Assembly: GCF_002002925.1 (NCBI RefSeq)
Contig: NZ_CP019511.1
Coordinates: 2,170,001-2,234,000, forward strand
Reading direction: 5' to 3'
Length of the DNA: 64,000 nucleotides
From: Sphingomonas sp. LM7
GTDB taxonomy: Bacteria; Pseudomonadota; Alphaproteobacteria; Sphingomonadales; Sphingomonadaceae
Below are positions 6,239 through 15,945 of the stretch, one piece after another (positions within the stretch are counted from its first letter, which is position 1; each line of letters starts with the position of its first letter). The notes below the pieces were generated by a model. The model searched no databases and was not told where the DNA came from. It saw nothing but the letters and a program-made list of their open reading frames with translations. The position numbers and the translations under genes were made by a program.

Positions 6239-7936
6239 ATGTTTGGTTCGATCGATCGCCGCGGCGTGCTGCGCGGCGCCGCACTCGCCGGAGGCACCGC
6301 CGCGCTCGGGCGCTGGATGCCCGCCTGGGCACAGTCCATTTCCCCGGGGCTGGCCGCAGCACCCTCCCTTTCGGGCAACGACATCACCCTGCATGTCGCA
6401 CACCAGATGCTGACCGTCGACGGCCGCCGCAGCCACGCCATCGCCGTCAATGGCACCGTCCCTGCCCCGCTGATCCGCTTGCGCGAAGGCCAGCAGGCGC
6501 AGTTGCATGTGGTCAACGATCTCGACGAGGAGACGTCCATTCATTGGCACGGGCTGATCCTGCCCTTCCAGATGGACGGCGTACCCGGCATTTCGTTCCC
6601 AGGCATCCCGGCGCGGACGCGCTTCACCTATCAATTTCCGGTCGTCCAGTCGGGCACCTATTGGTATCACAGCCATTCGGGGCTCCAGGAGCAGATGGGG
6701 CATTACGGACCGATCGTGATCGACCCCACCGGCCTCGATCCGGTCGCGTTCGACCGCGAGCATGTGATCGTGCTGTCGGATCACAGCCCGCTCCATCCGC
6801 ACCAGATCTTCCTCAAGCTCAAGCAGCAGCCCGGCATCTTCAATCGCCAGCGCCAGACGCTCGCCGGGCAATTGGCAGGCAAGGACCAGTCGCCAAGGGA
6901 TCGCCGCGAATGGGGCAATATGCGGATGGACCCCACCGACATCGCCGACGTGACGGGCGCGACCTATACCTATCTGGTCAACGGCCACGGCCCGCGCGAC
7001 AATTGGACCGGGCTGTTCCGCCCCGGCGAGCGCGTGCGGCTGCGCATCGTCAATGCCTCGGCGATGACGATCTTCAATTTCCGCATTCCCGGCCTGCGGC
7101 TCAGCGTGGTGCAGGCTGACGGCCAGAACGTCCGCCCGGTCGAAGTCGACGAACTTCAGATCACCATCGCCGAAACCTATGACGTGATCGTCACGCCGAC
7201 CGAGGAGCGCGCCTACACGATCGTCGCCGAATCGGTCGATCGATCGGGCATGGCGCGCGCGACGCTGGCGCCGCGTGCCGGGATGATCGCGGCGGTCCCG
7301 CCGCTGCGCCCGCGGCCGATCGCGACGATGAAGGACATGGGAATGGACATGTCCGGCATGAACCACGCTGGCATGGGCCACGACATGGCCATGCGCGACG
7401 GCGCCAATGCGCCGCAGGTGAGGCTCGGCCCCGGCGTCCAGACGATCGCACCGATGCCGGTCGACCGCACCGGAGACCCCGGACAGGGTCTCGACGATGT
7501 CGGTCACCGCGTCCTGACTTATCGCGACCTGGTCGCGCTGACGCCCAACCCCGATGTCCGCGCGCCGTCCCGCACGCTCGAGATCCACCTGACCGGCAAC
7601 ATGGAACGGTATATGTGGTCGTTCGACGGGGAGAAGCTCAGCGAAGTCCGCAAACCGATCGCCTTCACCACCGGCGAGCGCCTCCGCGTCACGCTGATCA
7701 ACGACACGATGATGTCGCACCCGATCCATCTCCACGGCCATTTCTTCGAGCTGGTAACCGGCCATGGCGATCATTCGCCGCGCAAGCATACGGTCAACGT
7801 GCTGCCCGGCGGCAAGGTGAGTTGGGATGTCACTGCCGTCGCCGGCGACTGGGCGTTCCACTGCCATATGCTCTACCACATGCATGCCGGGATGATGCAG
7901 GTCCTCCGGGTGCGTCCGCTGGAGGATGCGGCATGA
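6239..7936 (+). CDS. copA: CopA-type multicopper oxidase, Tat-exported
   Basis: 565 residues, the usual size of CopA/PcoA copper-resistance oxidases. A twin-arginine signal (DRRGVLRGAALAGGTAALG) opens the protein. All copper ligands are visible: SIHWHG and YWYHSHSG in the first cupredoxin domain, HPIHLHGHFF and HCHMLYHMHAGM in the last. A Met-rich insert (MGMDMSGMNHAGMGHDMAM, about residue 365-385) is the copper-loading segment of this family. The enzyme oxidises or sequesters Cu(I) in the periplasm. The stop overlaps the copB start by 4 nt, so the two are translated together. No copper sensor lies beside it in the window. ATG 6239 is preferred over the adjacent GTG 6236. Confidence 0.93.
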   Translation: MFGSIDRRGVLRGAALAGGTAALGRWMPAWAQSISPGLAAAPSLSGNDITLHVAHQMLTVDGRRSHAIAVNGTVPAPLIRLREGQQAQLHVVNDLDEETSIHWHGLILPFQMDGVPGISFPGIPARTRFTYQFPVVQSGTYWYHSHSGLQEQMGHYGPIVIDPTGLDPVAFDREHVIVLSDHSPLHPHQIFLKLKQQPGIFNRQRQTLAGQLAGKDQSPRDRREWGNMRMDPTDIADVTGATYTYLVNGHGPRDNWTGLFRPGERVRLRIVNASAMTIFNFRIPGLRLSVVQADGQNVRPVEVDELQITIAETYDVIVTPTEERAYTIVAESVDRSGMARATLAPRAGMIAAVPPLRPRPIATMKDMGMDMSGMNHAGMGHDMAMRDGANAPQVRLGPGVQTIAPMPVDRTGDPGQGLDDVGHRVLTYRDLVALTPNPDVRAPSRTLEIHLTGNMERYMWSFDGEKLSEVRKPIAFTTGERLRVTLINDTMMSHPIHLHGHFFELVTGHGDHSPRKHTVNVLPGGKVSWDVTAVAGDWAFHCHMLYHMHAGMMQVLRVRPLEDAA

Positions 7937-8919
7937 GGCTGCTCGCGCTGCTGCTCGGCCTTGCCCCGCTGATGTTTGCCGGCGCCGCATGCGCGCAGGA
8001 CCATTCGATGCACGACATGCATGCCGCGCAGACGCCGCCGCCACAGACGTCCCCGCAACCCGATCCGCATGCCGGCCATGACATGTCGACGATGGAGGCC
8101 CCGGTGCAACCCACCGACCCGCATGCGAGTCATGCCATGCCCGGCGCGCCCGGACCGGCGAGCGGCACCGACCTGCCCGCCGGTACCGCCCCCGCGCCGC
8201 CCCCTGCGGTCGACCGCGCAGCGGATCGCTATTGGGGCGTCGATGCGATGGCGCAGGCGGAACGCAAGCTGCGGCGCGAACATGGCGGCGGGCGCTGGCA
8301 TCGGATGCTGTTCGATCTGGCCGAAGTGCAGGTCCGCGACGGACGCGACGGCTATCGCTGGGACGCCGAGGCCTGGATCGGCGGCGACATCGACCGCCTC
8401 GTCGTCAAGACCGAAGGCAGCGGCGATTTCGGCGGCGGGATCGACGATGCCGAAATCCAGGCGCTATACGGTCGCGCGCTCGATCCCTGGTGGAACGTCG
8501 AGGCAGGCATCCGCCAGGATCTCGGCCCCGGCAGGCGCGCCACCTATGCCGCGCTCGGCGTCGAGGGCATGGCGCCCTACTGGCTCGGGCTCGAAGGCGG
8601 GTTGTTCCTGTCGACCAACGGTGACCTGCTCGCCCGGATCCAGGGTGCGTATGATCAGCGGATCACCCAGGATCTGGTGCTCCAGCCGCGCGCCGAAGCC
8701 AATCTTGCCGCCCAGGACGTGCCGCAAGACCGCATCGGCGCCGGCCTGTCCAATATCGAACTGGGGCTGCGCCTCCGCTACGAACGGGCCCGCGCATTCG
8801 CGCCCTATCTGGGCGTGTCGTGGGATCGCAGACTCGGGAGAACCGCGACCCAGGCGCGTCGCCGCGGCGAGGACATCGGCGGCGCGAGCTTCGTCGCGGG
8901 TATTCGAAGCTGGTTCTAG
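7933..8919 (+). CDS. copB: CopB outer-membrane copper-resistance protein
   Basis: 328 residues with a Sec signal ending at ACAQ (about residue 22). A long His/Met/Pro-rich linker follows (DHSMHDMHA, HAGHDMSTM, HASHAM, residues 22-80) that would bind copper in the periplasm. The conserved CopB domain starts at YWGVDAMAQAER (about 97) and ends in an aromatic beta-barrel C-terminus, GIRSWF. CopB partners CopA in resistance, probably in copper export or sequestration at the outer membrane. It overlaps copA by ATGA, and no further cop gene follows. Confidence 0.92.
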   Translation: MRLLALLLGLAPLMFAGAACAQDHSMHDMHAAQTPPPQTSPQPDPHAGHDMSTMEAPVQPTDPHASHAMPGAPGPASGTDLPAGTAPAPPPAVDRAADRYWGVDAMAQAERKLRREHGGGRWHRMLFDLAEVQVRDGRDGYRWDAEAWIGGDIDRLVVKTEGSGDFGGGIDDAEIQALYGRALDPWWNVEAGIRQDLGPGRRATYAALGVEGMAPYWLGLEGGLFLSTNGDLLARIQGAYDQRITQDLVLQPRAEANLAAQDVPQDRIGAGLSNIELGLRLRYERARAFAPYLGVSWDRRLGRTATQARRRGEDIGGASFVAGIRSWF

Positions 8920-9068
8920 CGCTGCCCGCGAGCGGCGCACGCTCGCAGTCGCGACCGAATCGATGGCGTCCATCGCGCGTAGTGGGTCCACGGACTCATC
9001 CTGCGCTGCGCTGCACTTCCGCATAGCCTTTACGGACTTCTCGGCGACCAGCTGAAATCAAAGGCGGC

Positions 9069-9144
9069 TGGTGGAGCTGAGGGGAATCGAACCCCTGACC
9101 TCTGCAGTGCGATTGCAGCGCTCTCCCATCTGAGCTACAGCCCC
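9069..9144 (-). tRNA. tRNA-Ala (CGC)
   Basis: A 76-nt cloverleaf on the minus strand beginning GGGGCTGTAGCTCAGATG. The acceptor GGGGCTG pairs with CAGCTCC with one wobble. The anticodon loop is ATCGCAC (anticodon CGC), the T-arm is GGGTTCGATTCCC, and A73 with CCA is encoded. The 149 bp between copB and this gene hold nothing I can identify. Confidence 0.95.
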
Positions 9145-9367
9145 GCCGCCGACACCCGGTCGCCCGGGAGGCGCATCATTTAGCGAGCCGCGAACCTCGA
9201 CGCAACCGGGTTGGAAGGCACGCGGGGCCTCCCCGCGCCACTCGACCGGGCGCTCTCAAATACGATGAAATGCGGAACCGAAGCCGCGCCTCGCACGCTG
9301 AATTGGCGTCGGGCACGCAGCGGTCTCACGCTTGCGGGCCCCTGTCCAAAGTACAGGAGAGACTCAC

Positions 9368-10261
9368 ATGGACGACCGCAACCGCCGCTACGGACAGCGC
9401 GATTATTATGGCGGCCGCAGCCCGCAGGAATACCCGCAGGACTATGGTTCGGGCCGTGACTATGCCGGCCGGACCGGCCGACCGCGCGGCGATTATGGCA
9501 GCCGCGGATGGCGCGACGACGACGCCGGCGACCGCAGCCAATATCCGGACTATGACCGCGCCAGGGTAACCGATTATCATCGCTCGGCCGGCGCCGAGCA
9601 CGGCTATCGCGGGCAGGATCGCCACCGCGGCCATGATCGCAGCCGGGACCGCTATGACGAGGATCGCGGCTTCCTCGATCGCGCCGGCGACGAGATCCGC
9701 TCATGGTTCGGCGACGAGGATGCCGAGCGCCGCCGCGAGCGCGACCAGCGCTACGACGCCCAGACCGGCCGCGACGAGCGCAGCTTTGGCGGCGTCGGCG
9801 ACGGCCAATACCAGTCGTGGCGCCGCCAGCGCATCGCCGAGCTCGACCGCGACTATGACGAATATCAGCGCGAGAATTCGCAGCGCTTCCACAACGAGTT
9901 CACCAGCTGGCGCGGCGAACGGCAGACCCAGCGCGACTCGCTGCACCGCGTCAACGAGCATATGGAAGTGCTCGGATCGGACGGCAGCCATGTCGGCGTA
10001 GTCGACAAGATCCGCGGCGATCGCATCCTGCTGACCAAGAGCGACAGCGACGCCGGTGGGCATCATCATTCGATTCCGTCGCGCTGGATCCAGTCGGTCG
10101 ACGACAAGGTGACGCTGCGCAAGACCGCCGACGAAGCGAAGGCCCATTGGCGCGACGAGGAGCGATCGGGCGCGCTGTTCGGCGAACGCAGCCGCGACGA
10201 CGACCGGCAGGCCTGGTCGAGCGCGGGCAACCTCAACCGCAGCTTTTCGGGCACCTATTGA
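9368..10261 (+). CDS. DUF2171 domain protein with repetitive Tyr/Gly/Arg/Asp N-terminus
   Basis: 297 residues in two parts. Residues 1-175 are low-complexity and disordered, dense in Tyr, Arg, Asp, Gly and Gln (RRYGQRDYYGG, RDRYDEDRGF), with an embedded SWFGDEDAERRRERD element found in several sphingomonad stress-type proteins. Residues about 197-255 form the DUF2171 fold: VLGSDGSHVGVVDKIRGDRI followed by HHHSIPSRWIQSVDDKV, a PRC-barrel-like small beta domain. No signal or membrane segment. AGGAGA precedes the ATG, and a strong terminator follows 26 nt after the stop. Function unknown; the family is often linked to surface or desiccation stress, which is inference here. Confidence 0.85.
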   Translation: MDDRNRRYGQRDYYGGRSPQEYPQDYGSGRDYAGRTGRPRGDYGSRGWRDDDAGDRSQYPDYDRARVTDYHRSAGAEHGYRGQDRHRGHDRSRDRYDEDRGFLDRAGDEIRSWFGDEDAERRRERDQRYDAQTGRDERSFGGVGDGQYQSWRRQRIAELDRDYDEYQRENSQRFHNEFTSWRGERQTQRDSLHRVNEHMEVLGSDGSHVGVVDKIRGDRILLTKSDSDAGGHHHSIPSRWIQSVDDKVTLRKTADEAKAHWRDEERSGALFGERSRDDDRQAWSSAGNLNRSFSGTY

Positions 10262-10287
10262 GCCCGACATATTGTCATGAGCAACCT

Positions 10288-10317
10288 GGCCCGGGGAGCG
10301 ATCCCCGGGCCTTTTTT
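10288..10317 (+). terminator. Intrinsic terminator
   Basis: GGCCCGGGGA, gcga loop, TCCCCGGGCC, then TTTTTT. It ends the DUF2171 gene and faces the end of the Mur ligase gene. Confidence 0.92.
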
Positions 10318-10323
10318 ACAAGG

Positions 10324-11718
10324 CTAGCGGGCGAGCTGGCCCACCATGTCCTGCGCCAGCAGGCTCAGCGTGTCGTCGCGCGCGCCCATCAGGACGATGC
10401 GGTCGCCCGGCCGCGCCTGCGCCACCAGATGCGCCGCGGCCGCCTCGCGTTCGGGGATGTGGCGTGCCTGCTTCCCGGTGGCGGCGATCTCCGCGACGAT
10501 GTCGGCGCTGGTCACTTCGCGGTTGACGGTGCCGCCCTGATAGACCGGGTCGGGCAGGACCAGCAGATCGTCGGCGCCGAGCTTCGACGCGAACATTGCG
10601 ACCAGCGCTTCGCGCATCACCTTGAGCGGGCCATAGCCGTGCGGCTGGAACATCAGCAGCAGCCGGCCGGGAAAGGCGTGGAGCGTATCGAGCGTCGCCG
10701 CGATCTTGTCCGGATTGTGCCCGAAATCGTCGATCACCGCGACGCCGTTGGCGTCGCCGACAAGCTCGAAGCGCCGCTTGAGCCCGGTGAACCCCGCGAT
10801 CGCGCGGACCGCGTCGTCGAGCGGGACGCCGGCCGCCTGTACCGCACCAAGCGCGGCGAGCGCGTTCGAGACATTGTGCCGCCCGGGCACCTGGAGCGTC
10901 ACCCGCACCGATTCCGCACCGGCTTCCAGCGTGAACGCCGCGCCGAAGCGCTGCTGCTCGATATCGCGCGCCACCAGATCGGCCGCGCCGTCGATCGCAA
11001 AGGTCGTCAGCCGATCGGCGGGCAGCGTCATCGCCAGCGCCGCGCCTTCGCCATTGTCGAGGTTGACCACTGCCTTGCCCGCCTTGGCGATGAAGGCGCC
11101 GAACAGCTCGATCAGCTGCGCCATCGGCATGTGATCGAGGCTGACATTGTTGAGCACCGCGACCCTGGGCCGATAGAGCGCGATCGATCCGTCGCTCTCG
11201 TCGACTTCGCTGACGTACGAATCCCCCGCGCCGACCAGCGCGCTCGCGAAGGGCGCCTGCGGCGAGACGAAGTTCTTCATCACCGCACCGTTCATCACCG
11301 TGGGATCGCGGCCGACTGCGTGGAGGATCCAGCCGATCATCCCGGTCACGGTCGATTTGCCGCTGGTCCCCGCCACGCCGATCGACAGCGGCGCGGCGTT
11401 GAACAGCTGGGCGTTCAATTCGGCGCGCGTCATCCGCGCATTGCCGAGTTCGGCGGCACGAACCATGTCGGGCACGCTCGCCTCGATCGCTGCAGACGCG
11501 ACGACGATCTGATCGGGCGAGGCGATGCCGCTGCCGTCCTGCGGGAACAGCGCGGCGCCGCGGCGCTTGAGGTCGTCGAACTTGGCGGGCAGCCGGCCGG
11601 CGTCGAGGCTTCGGTCCGATCCGGCGACTTTGGCGCCCTGCCCGGCCAGGATCATCGCCAGCGGCATCATGCCGGAGCCACCGATGCCGACGAAGAAGTA
11701 AGGTTTGCCGTGCTGCAT
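10324..11718 (-). CDS. mpl: Mur ligase, MurC/Mpl type
   Basis: 464 residues. Rossmann N-terminus FFVGIGGSGMMPLA (about 8-21), ATP P-loop GVAGTSGKSTVTGMI (about 113-127), central SEVDESDGS, and the C-terminal ligase domain with VIDDFGHNP (about 322-330). MurC adds L-Ala to UDP-MurNAc. Mpl instead reattaches the recycled tripeptide L-Ala-gamma-D-Glu-mDAP. It is away from any division/cell-wall cluster, and a divergent LD-carboxypeptidase gene, whose product generates that tripeptide, starts 155 bp away. I therefore favour the recycling ligase Mpl, at moderate certainty. Annotation as a second MurC would also be defensible. Confidence 0.75.
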   Translation of the reverse strand: MQHGKPYFFVGIGGSGMMPLAMILAGQGAKVAGSDRSLDAGRLPAKFDDLKRRGAALFPQDGSGIASPDQIVVASAAIEASVPDMVRAAELGNARMTRAELNAQLFNAAPLSIGVAGTSGKSTVTGMIGWILHAVGRDPTVMNGAVMKNFVSPQAPFASALVGAGDSYVSEVDESDGSIALYRPRVAVLNNVSLDHMPMAQLIELFGAFIAKAGKAVVNLDNGEGAALAMTLPADRLTTFAIDGAADLVARDIEQQRFGAAFTLEAGAESVRVTLQVPGRHNVSNALAALGAVQAAGVPLDDAVRAIAGFTGLKRRFELVGDANGVAVIDDFGHNPDKIAATLDTLHAFPGRLLLMFQPHGYGPLKVMREALVAMFASKLGADDLLVLPDPVYQGGTVNREVTSADIVAEIAATGKQARHIPEREAAAAHLVAQARPGDRIVLMGARDDTLSLLAQDMVGQLAR

Positions 11719-11770
11719 GGCGTCCGGCTATCGGCAATCCACTGGCCAAGGGCAAGCCACCCATTCACTT

Positions 11771-11858
11771 CGTTCGTACTGACCTTGTCGAGGCACCGGT
11801 TTGTCCTCTACCTGCTGGCCGAGACCAGGACGGCCCTTCGACAAGCTCGGGGCGAACG
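11771..11858. repeat. Palindromic REP-like repeat
   Basis: Arms cgttcgtactgaccttgtcg (11771-11790, continuing aggcac) and its complement-like ggcccttcgacaagctcggg (11832-11851, then gcgaacg). The core GTTCGTnCTGA-CTTGTCGA is a common dispersed palindromic element in sphingomonads. It lies between two divergent cell-wall recycling genes. Confidence 0.7.
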
Positions 11859-11873
11859 GGGAATTGGGCGAGC

Positions 11874-12692
11874 ATGCGTATCGGAGTGGTAGCACCCGCA
11901 AGGCCGGTCAGCCGCGAAGGCTCGCTGCGGATGGCGGCGTTCATGGCGCTGACCTATCCCGACCACGACATCGTCTTCCACGAGCAATGCTATTACGAAT
12001 CCGGCCACTTCGCCGGCACCGACGAGCAGCGCGCCGCCGCCTTCCTCGAATATGCCAACGACCCCGCCTTCGACGCGATCTGGTTCGCGCGCGGCGGCTA
12101 TGGCTCGAACCGCATCCTCGACATGGTGATGCCGCAGCTGGGCGCTGCCGCCGGCCGCAAGACCTATATGGGCTTCTCCGACATGGGCTTCCTGCTCGGC
12201 GCCCTTTACGCCCGCCGCATCGGTCGTCCGGTCCACGCCTCGATGGCGAGCAGCCTCGGCAAGGACGACACCGGCGAGGCCGCGGGCTGGGCGCTGGGCT
12301 GGCTGATCGACAAGGACCGCCGCGCGCTGGAGCCGAGCCTGGCCGATGGCCGCCCCGCCGCCGCGTTCAACCTGGCGATCCTGACTGCGATGATCGGCAC
12401 CAAATGGCTGCCCGACCTCACCGATCACGTGCTGATGATCGAGGAAGTCGATGAGCCGCTCTACCGGATCGACCGCATGCTCTTCCAGATGGCGCATTCC
12501 ACCCAGCTCAAGGGAATCGCCGGGGTGCGGCTCGGCGCAGTCACTTCGATCGCAGATAACGGCAACGACTTTGGCGAGACGATCGAGCAGATCATCACCC
12601 GCTGGTGCCGCGACATGAAGGTCCCTTATCTCGGCCGCGCCGAGATCGGCCATGTCGAACTGAACCGCGTGGTGCCGTTCGGGCTGGGCTGA
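11874..12692 (+). CDS. LD-carboxypeptidase, peptidase family S66
   Basis: 272 residues. The N-terminal domain opens RIGVVAPARPVS and has the nucleophile-elbow region WFARGGYGSNRI, then MGFSDMG with the candidate catalytic Ser (about residue 104). The C-terminal domain has the Glu region MIEEVDEPLYRIDR and the catalytic His in IGHVELNRVVPFG. Family S66 enzymes (LdcA, MccF) remove the terminal D-Ala from tetrapeptides released in murein turnover, in the cytoplasm. The divergent Mur ligase next door would use the resulting tripeptide. No strong ribosome site is seen before the ATG. A short palindrome follows the stop. Confidence 0.88.
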   Translation: MRIGVVAPARPVSREGSLRMAAFMALTYPDHDIVFHEQCYYESGHFAGTDEQRAAAFLEYANDPAFDAIWFARGGYGSNRILDMVMPQLGAAAGRKTYMGFSDMGFLLGALYARRIGRPVHASMASSLGKDDTGEAAGWALGWLIDKDRRALEPSLADGRPAAAFNLAILTAMIGTKWLPDLTDHVLMIEEVDEPLYRIDRMLFQMAHSTQLKGIAGVRLGAVTSIADNGNDFGETIEQIITRWCRDMKVPYLGRAEIGHVELNRVVPFGLG

Positions 12693-12701
12693 CGCATCAA
12701 G

Positions 12702-12728
12702 TTCCCCTCCCTGCCCGCAGGGAGGGGA
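12702..12728. repeat. GC-rich palindrome between convergent genes
   Basis: cccctccctg, cccg loop, cagggagggg: a perfect 10-bp stem. It lies between the convergent LD-carboxypeptidase and GH43 genes and may act as a weak two-way terminator. The same CCCTCCCT/AGGGAGGG core recurs at 16043, 23163, 26241, 62774 and 62902. Confidence 0.75.
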
Positions 12729-12734
12729 GTTTGG

Positions 12735-13766
12735 CTAGCGCACCACCCCGTTCGCCACCGGTACCCCGAAGTCCGGCGTGCCGTCCTTGCGATACTGCAC
12801 CGGCTGCACCCGCGCATGGCGATTGGGATCAAACAGCGGGTTGCCCTTGATCTCGCGATAGTCGCGGCCGTGATAGACGAGCAGGTCACGGCCTTTCTCG
12901 TCGACGACGAAGCTGTTGTGCCCGGGACCGAATACCTGGTTCGCCTCCGAAGTGGCGAACACAGGGACGGGCGACTTGGTCCAGGACTTCGGATCCATGA
13001 TGTTTGCATCTGCGTCGGCAGTGAGCAGCCCCATGCAATAGCGCGCATCGGTGGCGCTCGCCGAATAAGTCAGGAACAGCTTGCCGTTTCGCGCCAGCAG
13101 CGCCGGGCCTTCGGCGACCTTGTAGCCCTGCACTTCCCAATCGAGCGTCGGCACGGTCAGGCGCGCGGGGGGCGCGGCGAGCGTGGTCGGGGTTTTCAAC
13201 GGCGCGAGATAGAGGTTGCTGTTGGTCTCGATCCCCGGCTCCTTCTGCGCCCAGCAAATATAGCGCACGCCCTTGTGCTCGAAGATCGTGCTGTCGAGGG
13301 TGAAGGTGTCCCACGGCGTCTCGAACTGGCCGAGCAGCGACCAGTCGGCAGTCAGCGGGTTCGCGCCCTTGCCCTGGAGCACATAGGTTCTGATATGGAA
13401 CTTGTCGTCGCCATCGCCCGCGGCGAAATAGACATGCCAGGCGCCGTCGAAATGATGAATCTCGGGCGCCCAGATATAGCCGGCCAGCTTGCCGCTCGCC
13501 GGGCGCTGCCACAGCACCGTCTCCGGCGCGTCCTTCAGTCCTGCGATCGTCTTCGCGCGGCGCAGGACGATGCGGTCATATTCGGGAACCGATCCGGTGA
13601 AGTAGAACCAGCCGCCATGGCGCAGGATCTGCGGGTCGGCGCGCTGGAGCACGAGGGGGTTTTCGATCTTCGCCTCCTTGGGCTGCGCGGCCGCCGGCAC
13701 GGCGGCGGCAAGGGTGAGCGCCGCGCTGCCGACGATCAGTTCGCGTCGATTTAGGTTCTGGTTCAT
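12735..13766 (-). CDS. Glycoside hydrolase family 43-like, secreted
   Basis: 343 residues with an N-terminal export signal containing Arg-Arg (NRRELIVGSAALTLAAAVPA, cleavage near AAAQ, about residue 26). The five-bladed propeller signatures are visible: RADPQILRHGGWFYFTGS with the catalytic-base Asp, IWAPEIHHFDG, FTLDSTIFEHKG, and KVAEGPALL with the probable general acid Glu. GH43 enzymes of this shape are alpha-L-arabinofuranosidases or beta-xylosidases/galactosidases acting on plant polysaccharide side chains. The gene stands alone between LD-carboxypeptidase (convergent) and thrS (divergent). Start chosen at the ATG immediately before the signal; an upstream in-frame Met (13808) would add 14 unlikely residues. 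Confidence 0.85.
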   Translation of the reverse strand: MNQNLNRRELIVGSAALTLAAAVPAAAQPKEAKIENPLVLQRADPQILRHGGWFYFTGSVPEYDRIVLRRAKTIAGLKDAPETVLWQRPASGKLAGYIWAPEIHHFDGAWHVYFAAGDGDDKFHIRTYVLQGKGANPLTADWSLLGQFETPWDTFTLDSTIFEHKGVRYICWAQKEPGIETNSNLYLAPLKTPTTLAAPPARLTVPTLDWEVQGYKVAEGPALLARNGKLFLTYSASATDARYCMGLLTADADANIMDPKSWTKSPVPVFATSEANQVFGPGHNSFVVDEKGRDLLVYHGRDYREIKGNPLFDPNRHARVQPVQYRKDGTPDFGVPVANGVVR

Positions 13767-13927
13767 GTCCCCGTGTGAACCCGATCGCACCGCGCCGCGC
13801 AAGTCCAATCATCAGACTATTGCCCCCATTTGCGTGATCGTGATGGCTCTTGGGCGATGCCTTGCCTATATCGCGCCTGCGCGGGCATAAGCCGCGCTCC
13901 AAATCACTCCTTTCGAAAGCCAATCCC

Positions 13928-15934
13928 GTGTCCGAGATGTTCCGTATCACGCTGCCCGACGGTTCCGTCCGTGAGGTAGCCCCGGGGACTACCCCGGCGG
14001 ACATCGCCGCGGCGATCGGTCCGGGCCTCGCCAAGGCCGCCATCGCTGCGCGCGTCGATGGCGAGCTGCGCGACATCGGCCGCCCGTTCGAAGGCGATTC
14101 GCAGCTCGCATTGGTCACCGCCAAGAACGAGGCGGATGCGCTCGAGCTGGCGCGCCACGACTATGCGCACATCCTGGCGGAAGCGGTGCAGAAGCTGTTT
14201 CCGGACACGCAGATCACCTTCGGCCCATCGACCGATGACGGCTTCTACTACGACTTCGCCCCCAAGGACCGCCCCTTCACCGAGGAGGACCTGCCGGCGA
14301 TCGAAGCCGAGATGCGCAAGATCATCGCCGCGGATGAGCCCCTCATCCGCGAAGTCTGGTCGCGCGCCGACCTGATCGCGCGCTGGACCGCACAGGGCGA
14401 GAGCTTCAAGGCCGAATGGGCGCACGAGCTTCCAGAAGGCGAGGAACTGACTGTCTATCGCGCCGGCAAGGGCGAAGATGCGTGGCTCGACATGTGCCGC
14501 GGGCCGCATCTGGCCTCGACCGGCAAAGTCGATCCCAACGCGTTCAAGCTGACGCGCGTGTCGGGCGCGTACTGGCGCGGCGACCAGAAGAACGCGATGC
14601 TCAGCCGCATCTACGGCACCGGCTGGCTCAACAAGAAGCAGCTCGACGAGCATCTCCACCGGCTCGAAGAGGCTGCCAAGCGCGACCACCGCAAGCTCGG
14701 CCAGGAGATGGACCTGTTCCACCTCCAGGCCGAAGCGCATGGCAGCGTCTTCTGGCACCCGAACGGCTTCACCATCTGGCGCGCGCTCGAAGCCTATATG
14801 CGCCGCGCGATCGACGCCGCGGGCTATCAGGAAGTGAAGACGCCGCAGGTGATGGACGCGCGCCAATGGGAGCAGTCCGGCCATTGGGGCAAATATCGCG
14901 AGAACATGTTCGTCATCCCCGACGAAGTGCCCAATGTCGACGACGAGGGTCCGATCGTCTCCGACGACGCGCAGTGGATGGCGCTCAAGCCGATGAACTG
15001 CCCGGCGCACATCCTGATCTTCCGCCAGGGGATCAAATCGTACCGCGACCTGCCGCTGCGCCTGTACGAGAATGGCTGCTGCCACCGCAACGAGCCGCAT
15101 GGCGCGCTGCACGGGCTGATGCGCGTCCGCCAGTTTACTCAGGACGACGCGCACATCTTCTGCCGCGAAGACCAGATCGTCGACGAAGTGCAGGCATTCT
15201 GCCGCCTCGCCGACCGTATCTATCGTGACTTCGGCTTCACCTATTCGATCAAGCTGGCGCTGCGCCCCGACAAGCGCTTCGGCACCGAGGAGATGTGGGA
15301 CCAGGCCGAGACCGAGCTGCGCGATGCGGTAGTCCGCGCCGGCCTCGCCACCGAGGAATATGGCTGGGAAGAGCTGCCCGGCGAAGGCGCCTTCTACGCC
15401 CCCAAGCTGGAGTGGCACCTCACCGACGCGATCGGTCGCACCTGGCAGGTCGGCACGATCCAGTCGGACCGGGTGCTGCCCGAGCGCCTCGACGCAAGCT
15501 ATGTCGGCGAGGATGGCGAGCGCCACCGCCCGGTGATGCTCCACCGCGCGATCTTCGGCTCGTATGAGCGCTTCATCGGCATCCTGATCGAGCATTTCGC
15601 CGGCAAGCTGCCGGTGTGGCTGGCGCCGACCCAGGCCGTGGTCGCGACGATCGTGTCGGACGCTGACGAATACGCGCTACAGGTGACCGAGAAGCTGCGC
15701 GCGGCGGGCATTCGCGTCGAGACCGACCTGCGCAACGAGAAGATCAACTACAAGGTGCGCGAGCATTCGGTGGCGAAGGTGCCGAACCTGCTGGTGGTCG
15801 GCAAGCGCGAGGCCGAGGAGGGCACCGTGGCGCTGCGCGTTCTGGGCTCCCAAGGGCAGCAGATGCTGACGCTGGATGAAGCGGTGGCCAAACTGATCGA
15901 AGAGGCGACCGCGCCGGATTTGCGCTCGGCCTGA
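13928..15934 (+). CDS. thrS: Threonyl-tRNA synthetase
   Basis: 668 residues, a full-length class II synthetase. In order: TGS domain ([13 protein letters not shown]...), second additional domain with [16 protein letters not shown] and MCRGPH, catalytic core with [10 protein letters not shown] (zinc Cys), the motif 2 loop [20 protein letters not shown] and motif 3, then an anticodon-binding domain ending [10 protein letters not shown]. It charges tRNA-Thr and edits Ser. The first residues of homologues (M-S/[11 protein letters not shown]) point to GTG 13928; ATG 13937 is the alternative. No clear Shine-Dalgarno. In many bacteria infC follows thrS, but here they are separated by a porin and an acetyltransferase gene. 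Confidence 0.97.
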   Translation: MSEMFRITLPDGSVREVAPGTTPADIAAAIGPGLAKAAIAARVDGELRDIGRPFEGDSQLALVTAKNEADALELARHDYAHILAEAVQKLFPDTQITFGPSTDDGFYYDFAPKDRPFTEEDLPAIEAEMRKIIAADEPLIREVWSRADLIARWTAQGESFKAEWAHELPEGEELTVYRAGKGEDAWLDMCRGPHLASTGKVDPNAFKLTRVSGAYWRGDQKNAMLSRIYGTGWLNKKQLDEHLHRLEEAAKRDHRKLGQEMDLFHLQAEAHGSVFWHPNGFTIWRALEAYMRRAIDAAGYQEVKTPQVMDARQWEQSGHWGKYRENMFVIPDEVPNVDDEGPIVSDDAQWMALKPMNCPAHILIFRQGIKSYRDLPLRLYENGCCHRNEPHGALHGLMRVRQFTQDDAHIFCREDQIVDEVQAFCRLADRIYRDFGFTYSIKLALRPDKRFGTEEMWDQAETELRDAVVRAGLATEEYGWEELPGEGAFYAPKLEWHLTDAIGRTWQVGTIQSDRVLPERLDASYVGEDGERHRPVMLHRAIFGSYERFIGILIEHFAGKLPVWLAPTQAVVATIVSDADEYALQVTEKLRAAGIRVETDLRNEKINYKVREHSVAKVPNLLVVGKREAEEGTVALRVLGSQGQQMLTLDEAVAKLIEEATAPDLRSA

Positions 15935-15945
15935 GCAACGCCTTC

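Noticed and set aside
9069..9144. Phage or island attachment site at a tRNA
   Set aside because: No integrase, no duplicated tRNA end and no change of composition beside any of the three tRNAs.
10147..11892. Long plus-strand frame opposite the Mur ligase gene
   Set aside because: High-GC antisense frame rich in Arg/His/Asp without any family motif; the opposite strand has a complete Mur ligase.
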